Made by a program: the position numbers and the translations under genes. A DNA stretch of 64,000 bases from Alkalihalobacillus sp. FSL W8-0930 (GTDB lineage: Bacteria; Bacillota; Bacilli; Bacillales; Bacillaceae_D), in the NCBI GenBank assembly GCA_037965595.1, contig CP150183.1:1612001-1676000 (forward strand). The letters run 5' to 3'. Below are positions 60,710 to 64,000 of the stretch, in pieces. A model generated the notes under the pieces. That model worked only from the letters and a program-made list of their open reading frames with translations. It was not told where the DNA came from and ran no database searches. How positions within the stretch are numbered: the first letter of the stretch is position 1; each line of letters opens with the position of its first letter.

Positions 60710-62371
60710 CTAAAATCGTCCCGATCGAATAATAGAAAAGATGATCCACAGGAACATTAAAATGGCGATCACAAATCCAATTTCAATAGCGGGAAGCTGT
60801 AGTAGGATCGTCGGTTCACTTGTTAAAGAAGCCCCAACAATGATTCCCACCATTATGACGCTAAAGGACATTAATACAATGGCAAATGACACTTTGTTGC
60901 TTACTTTATCAATTTTGTTAATTAAGCGATCTACCTCAGGTACAGAAATTTCGACTTTAATTTTCCCATGCTGAACGGACTTTGATAAAGCGCGTAATTC
61001 TCTAGGGAGATCTCTCACAAGATCAATGGAATCAATCACTTCATCTTTTAAAAGTGAAGTTAGCCGCCGTGGATCGTACCGTTCTTTGATCAGTGTTTTC
61101 CCAAAAGGTTCAATTAAATCCATGATTCTAAGCTCTGGATCTAAAGTTGAAACAATTCGTTCAACTGATAATAATGATTTCCCGAGTATCGTGAGATCGG
61201 AGGGGATCTTACAATTGTGTTTGTTTGCAACAGTAAACAAATCCTGTACAGCCTCTCCAAGACTGATTTCACTAATCGGCACGTCATAGTATCTAAGACG
61301 GAGCGCGTCTAAGTCATCCTTTAAAAGAACTTGATTCACTTCGTCGTGCACAATTTTCATGTTTTTTAATGCCTTTAATACTTTATCTGTATGTCTGCTT
61401 TTTAGTCCGATGACTAATAACGCTAAGTTTTGACGCATCTCCATCGAAAGTCTTCCAACCATCCCAAAATCAATCAGTGCAATGGTTCCGTCTTTTTTAA
61501 CAAATACATTACCCGGATGGGGGTCTCCATGAAAGAACCCAAAGACAAAGATTTGTTGGAACAGCCCTTTGGCGAAGTTCTCAGCCACTTTGCTTAAGTT
61601 GTAGCCTGCTTCTTCTGTGATAGACGTAATCTTTTCTCCTTCAACAAAACCTATGGTTAAGATTCGTTTGCTTGAGAATTCATTAAAGATGTTAGGAACT
61701 TCAACAAACGGGTCCTCTTCAGATTGACGGAGTATTCTTTCCGTGTTCTGCGCTTCTTCCCGGTAATTCATTTCTAACTTTAAAGCTTCCGAGAACTCAT
61801 GGAACACATCTAAAAGGTTAAACTGTTTCACCCAGATTAGGCGCTCCTCGGCTAAGCTGAGTAAATCTTCAAGAATGGCTAAATCCGTTAAGACAATCTT
61901 CTCAATGTTTGGGCGTCTTACCTTAACTACAACTTGCTCGCCTGATGGAAGGAGAGCTTTATGTACTTGACCTATAGAGGCTGCTGCTATAGGCTCCTCA
62001 TCAAAATCGTGATAGATCTCATGTAGAGGGGCGTGAAGGTCCTCTTCAATGATGGACTTTACTTCTTGATAGGAGAATGGTGGGACATGGTCTTGAAGTC
62101 TGCTCAATTCACTAATTAAATAATCCGGAAAAATGTCAGATCGAGTGCTTGCCACTTGCCCAAGTTTAATGAACGTAGGTCCTAGCTCTTCTAAGAGTAA
62201 GCGAAGTCGTTCTGCAGTAGAGCGATAGTAATTTGGGTCTTTCTTTTTTTTCGGTGTTCTCACAAAGTCTAGAAGTCCAAGATCACGAACTAAGTGACCG
62301 AACCCATAATGAAAAAGAGCTGTCAGTATGTCTTGGTATCGTTGAATATAGCGAATGCGTTTTTTAATCAA
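60710..62371 (-). CDS. ABC1/UbiB (AarF) family atypical kinase
   Basis: A 553-residue UbiB-like protein. The family's KxGQ motif is FIKLGQVAS near 68, the alanine-rich loop AAASIGQVH near 129, the catalytic-fold Lys in VVVKVRRP near 149, HGDPHPGN near 286 and the DFG motif IALIDFGMVG near 305; two C-terminal membrane helices follow. UbiB proteins act in quinone or lipid homeostasis. TTG start after a full GGAGGTGA site. Neighbouring phasin-like and cls genes suggest a membrane lipid connection. Confidence 0.88.
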   Translation of the reverse strand: MIKKRIRYIQRYQDILTALFHYGFGHLVRDLGLLDFVRTPKKKKDPNYYRSTAERLRLLLEELGPTFIKLGQVASTRSDIFPDYLISELSRLQDHVPPFSYQEVKSIIEEDLHAPLHEIYHDFDEEPIAAASIGQVHKALLPSGEQVVVKVRRPNIEKIVLTDLAILEDLLSLAEERLIWVKQFNLLDVFHEFSEALKLEMNYREEAQNTERILRQSEEDPFVEVPNIFNEFSSKRILTIGFVEGEKITSITEEAGYNLSKVAENFAKGLFQQIFVFGFFHGDPHPGNVFVKKDGTIALIDFGMVGRLSMEMRQNLALLVIGLKSRHTDKVLKALKNMKIVHDEVNQVLLKDDLDALRLRYYDVPISEISLGEAVQDLFTVANKHNCKIPSDLTILGKSLLSVERIVSTLDPELRIMDLIEPFGKTLIKERYDPRRLTSLLKDEVIDSIDLVRDLPRELRALSKSVQHGKIKVEISVPEVDRLINKIDKVSNKVSFAIVLMSFSVIMVGIIVGASLTSEPTILLQLPAIEIGFVIAILMFLWIIFSIIRSGRF

Positions 62372-62407
62372 TGCTTGGTCACCTCCAACTCTATAAAAAG
62401 AGACAAA

Positions 62408-62452
62408 AAACGCAAAGCGGCGGATCTTTAAAAAGAACCGCCATTTTTGTTT
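62408..62452 (-). terminator. Terminator after the phasin-like gene
   Basis: On the minus strand GGCGGTTCTTT pairs with AAAGATCCGCC (one mismatch) and is followed by a T-rich run. Confidence 0.75.
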
Positions 62453-62470
62453 CTGGTCTGAGTATCTGTT

Positions 62471-62773
62471 TTACTGTTTTGGAATGGATTGTTCTAATTC
62501 TCTAATTCTGCGCTCTAATGCTTCCACTTCTTCTTTTGTTGCGATATTCATAGAACGAAGCATTTGTTGAACACGTTCTTGAACAATGCCATCAATTTGT
62601 TTTTGAGTTTGACTTCCTTTTTCAATTAAATCTTCCACAAGATTTTCTGATTCAGAACGTTTGATCTCGCCCTTTTTGACTAAATCATCTACCGCTTTTT
62701 CAATTTGTTCCTTACTAGCTACGGCAGCACCTAAACCAAGTGAATACACATTATTCAATATACTTCTGACCAT
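62471..62773 (-). CDS. Phasin family-like helical protein
   Basis: A 100-residue protein: a short hydrophobic start (MVRSILNNVYSLGLGAAVAS) and then a long charged amphipathic helix with ATKEEVEALERRIRELE as a C-terminal coiled coil. This matches short phasin/PhaF-N-like proteins that sit beside aarF in Bacillus. Binding to a polymer or lipid surface is expected from the family; no polyhydroxyalkanoate genes occur here. ATG 62773 follows AGGAGG. A terminator separates it from aarF. Confidence 0.7.
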   Translation of the reverse strand: MVRSILNNVYSLGLGAAVASKEQIEKAVDDLVKKGEIKRSESENLVEDLIEKGSQTQKQIDGIVQERVQQMLRSMNIATKEEVEALERRIRELEQSIPKQ

Positions 62774-62882
62774 GATCACATTCCTCCTGGTTAATCTCAA
62801 ACGCCTGACGAGATTATTCTGTTATCTAACCCTAATACTACCTTACTTTATCGAAAATGAAAATCAATAGCCTTGTGAACGT

Positions 62883-63581
62883 TTATGAAGATGATTCTTC
62901 ATAAGCTTGGAGATACAAGGCGTCGCCCTCAATCCATTCCCCGTATAAGATCTCTTCACACTTCTTATAACCTTGTTTATGAATTTCTTTTTGGAGCCAG
63001 GTTTCTGTAAGGTTTGCTGTTTCTAGGTTTTTCTTTGATATCTCTCCATCAAGGATCACTAACAATGGAAGAGGGACAGGAGAAGGCTTGATATTAAGCT
63101 CTTGGTTCTTTGGCGTGTCAAATGGGTGTTTCTTTAAAACCGTAATGGTCCCATCGGTTTCGAGGACTCCGTGTTCTACTTCATTAATAGAGAAAGCTCC
63201 TTTATCCCTTAACAGATGCTGCAGCTGATTAATGTCTAATTTATTTTTCTTTAACGCTTTAAAATCAACCTTTCCTTTATAGATCACAATGGAAGGGCTG
63301 CCTTCAAGCCATGAGCGGGATCTTCTAATTTTCTGTGTAATGATTTCAATCAAATAAATCAACGTTCCCCAGATTGCAATGGCAACAAGCACCCTAAAAA
63401 TACTCACCTCGTCATCATAGATCGCATTACCAACGAGTTCCCCAACAACTAAGGCTGAGACAAAGTCAAAGGGAGAAAGCTGTGATAGCTGATTTTTCCC
63501 GAGAATTTTTGTTAATAATAATAAAGCAAAAAAGCCAACAATTAATTCAACAGTCAGAGAACCATAAGTAGAATCAAGCAT
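62883..63581 (-). CDS. DUF421 family membrane protein (YetF-like)
   Basis: A 232-residue protein with three N-terminal helices and two soluble DUF421 subdomains. The diagnostic stretch is RSRSWLEGSPSIVIYKGKVD near 90-109 (RxxxxLEGxPxxLIxxG), with LDINQLQHLLRDKGAFSINEVEHGVLE (in parts) and VLKKHPFDTP after it. ATG 63581 has AAGGAA upstream. Some YetF-type proteins affect spore or envelope traits, but the function is not established. It is divergent from the lipoprotein gene at the window edge. Confidence 0.85.
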   Translation of the reverse strand: MLDSTYGSLTVELIVGFFALLLLTKILGKNQLSQLSPFDFVSALVVGELVGNAIYDDEVSIFRVLVAIAIWGTLIYLIEIITQKIRRSRSWLEGSPSIVIYKGKVDFKALKKNKLDINQLQHLLRDKGAFSINEVEHGVLETDGTITVLKKHPFDTPKNQELNIKPSPVPLPLLVILDGEISKKNLETANLTETWLQKEIHKQGYKKCEEILYGEWIEGDALYLQAYEESSS

Positions 63582-63732
63582 ATAACAATTCCTTTCATTT
63601 AACGTGTTTCTTAGTTTGAACGAAAAGCCGATTGTTATCCGAGAAAAAAACATGCGTTTGTTGTTATAAAATAACGCACTAACTCAAATGCTAAGTGAAA
63701 TGATCGACGCAAATAAGTGAAGGATGGATGTT

Positions 63733-64000
63733 ATGTATAAGAGGGTTATAAGCATTTGGGTGATGAGCCTACTTGTTCTCACGGCTTGTGGTGGGGCAAA
63801 GAATATAAAGTCTCTTTCAGGCGAAGATATGAATCCTGTCGTAAGCCAAAGTGACATAAATCAAGCAAAAGAGCTCGTGCTTCAAATGGAAGAAGTGACT
63901 GATGTTAAAGGAATTCAATATGAACATTTATTATTCCTTGATCCAAAAGTGAAGCAACTGGATCGTCTTAAGCTAAAGCATATCCGACAGGAGGCTTTTA
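63733..64000 (+). CDS. YhcN/YlaJ-like sporulation lipoprotein (3' part outside window)
   Basis: The first 89 residues are visible. MYKRVISIWVMSLLVL then the lipobox LTACGG mark a lipoprotein with mature Cys at about 19. Following text (DINQAKELVLQMEEVTDVKGIQYEH, in parts) resembles YhcN/YlaJ-family proteins, where such helices begin a BON-like domain found in spore-membrane lipoproteins. The gene runs off the right edge, so the family is tentative. The start has AAGGATGG seven bases upstream. Confidence 0.6.
   Translation, partial: MYKRVISIWVMSLLVLTACGGAKNIKSLSGEDMNPVVSQSDINQAKELVLQMEEVTDVKGIQYEHLLFLDPKVKQLDRLKLKHIRQEAF

Overview
The window is chromosomal DNA from a spore-forming member of the Bacillaceae (Firmicutes). 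It carries the forespore sigma-F operon (dacF, spoIIAA, spoIIAB, sigF), the spoVA operon, spoIIM, mciZ, tlp, strong AGGAGG-type ribosome binding sites with many TTG and GTG starts, and a gene order largely colinear with the Bacillus subtilis spoIIM-fur-xerD-deoB-pupG-dacF-spoIIA-spoVA-lysA-ppiB ... ribDEAH-scpAB region. Proteins diverge enough from B. subtilis that another genus is likely; the species cannot be named from the sequence alone.

Layout. 1-1.05 kb: end of a carotenoid-type cluster (acyltransferase, CruF-like protein), minus strand. 1.1-2.3 kb: an SDR and a YitW-like Fe-S factor. 2.3-6.4 kb: the OpuC osmoprotectant ABC transporter with its GbsR-type regulator. 6.5-12.1 kb: a YjcZ-like peptide, EIIA-Glc, UPF0316, UppP, a thioredoxin-like protein, DUF3866, mciZ, nudF, spoIIM. 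12.1-18.3 kb: fur, yqzK, xerD, then a nucleoside-salvage operon (deoB, two divergent tandem purine nucleoside phosphorylases, pdp). 18.3-25.9 kb: stress proteins, a TetR/MFS pair, an alpha/beta hydrolase and a polysaccharide deacetylase. 25.9-36.1 kb: dacF-spoIIA-sigF, a three-gene insertion (TetR, TspO-like, hydrolase), then spoVAA-AF. 36.3-38.2 kb: lysA and ppiB. 38.2-42.0 kb: an accessory stretch of small membrane proteins, two broken small ORFs, a 26-unit phased repeat array and a YolD-like gene with a LexA-like box. 42.0-44.5 kb: amidase, holin-like protein, methyltransferase. 44.5-46.2 kb: an IS4-family element inserted in a dispersed repeat. 46.3-49.9 kb: methylcitrate-cycle genes. 49.9-53.7 kb: FMN riboswitch and riboflavin operon. 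53.7-64 kb: DUF309, scpAB, sodF, an EamA-type exporter with a divergent XRE-cupin regulator, cls, aarF, a phasin-like protein, DUF421 and a truncated lipoprotein gene.

Most genes are conserved housekeeping or sporulation functions. Two non-coding structures stand out. (1) A purine-biased array at 39394-39932 with an AAG-centred motif at 21-nt (sometimes 20 or 18) spacing, whose spacing pattern repeats exactly every 12 units (246 nt). (2) Six intergenic copies of a roughly 265-bp element with imperfect terminal inverted repeats and an internal hairpin; one is split by the IS with a 10-bp target duplication, and another supplies the stop codon of the neighbouring gene.
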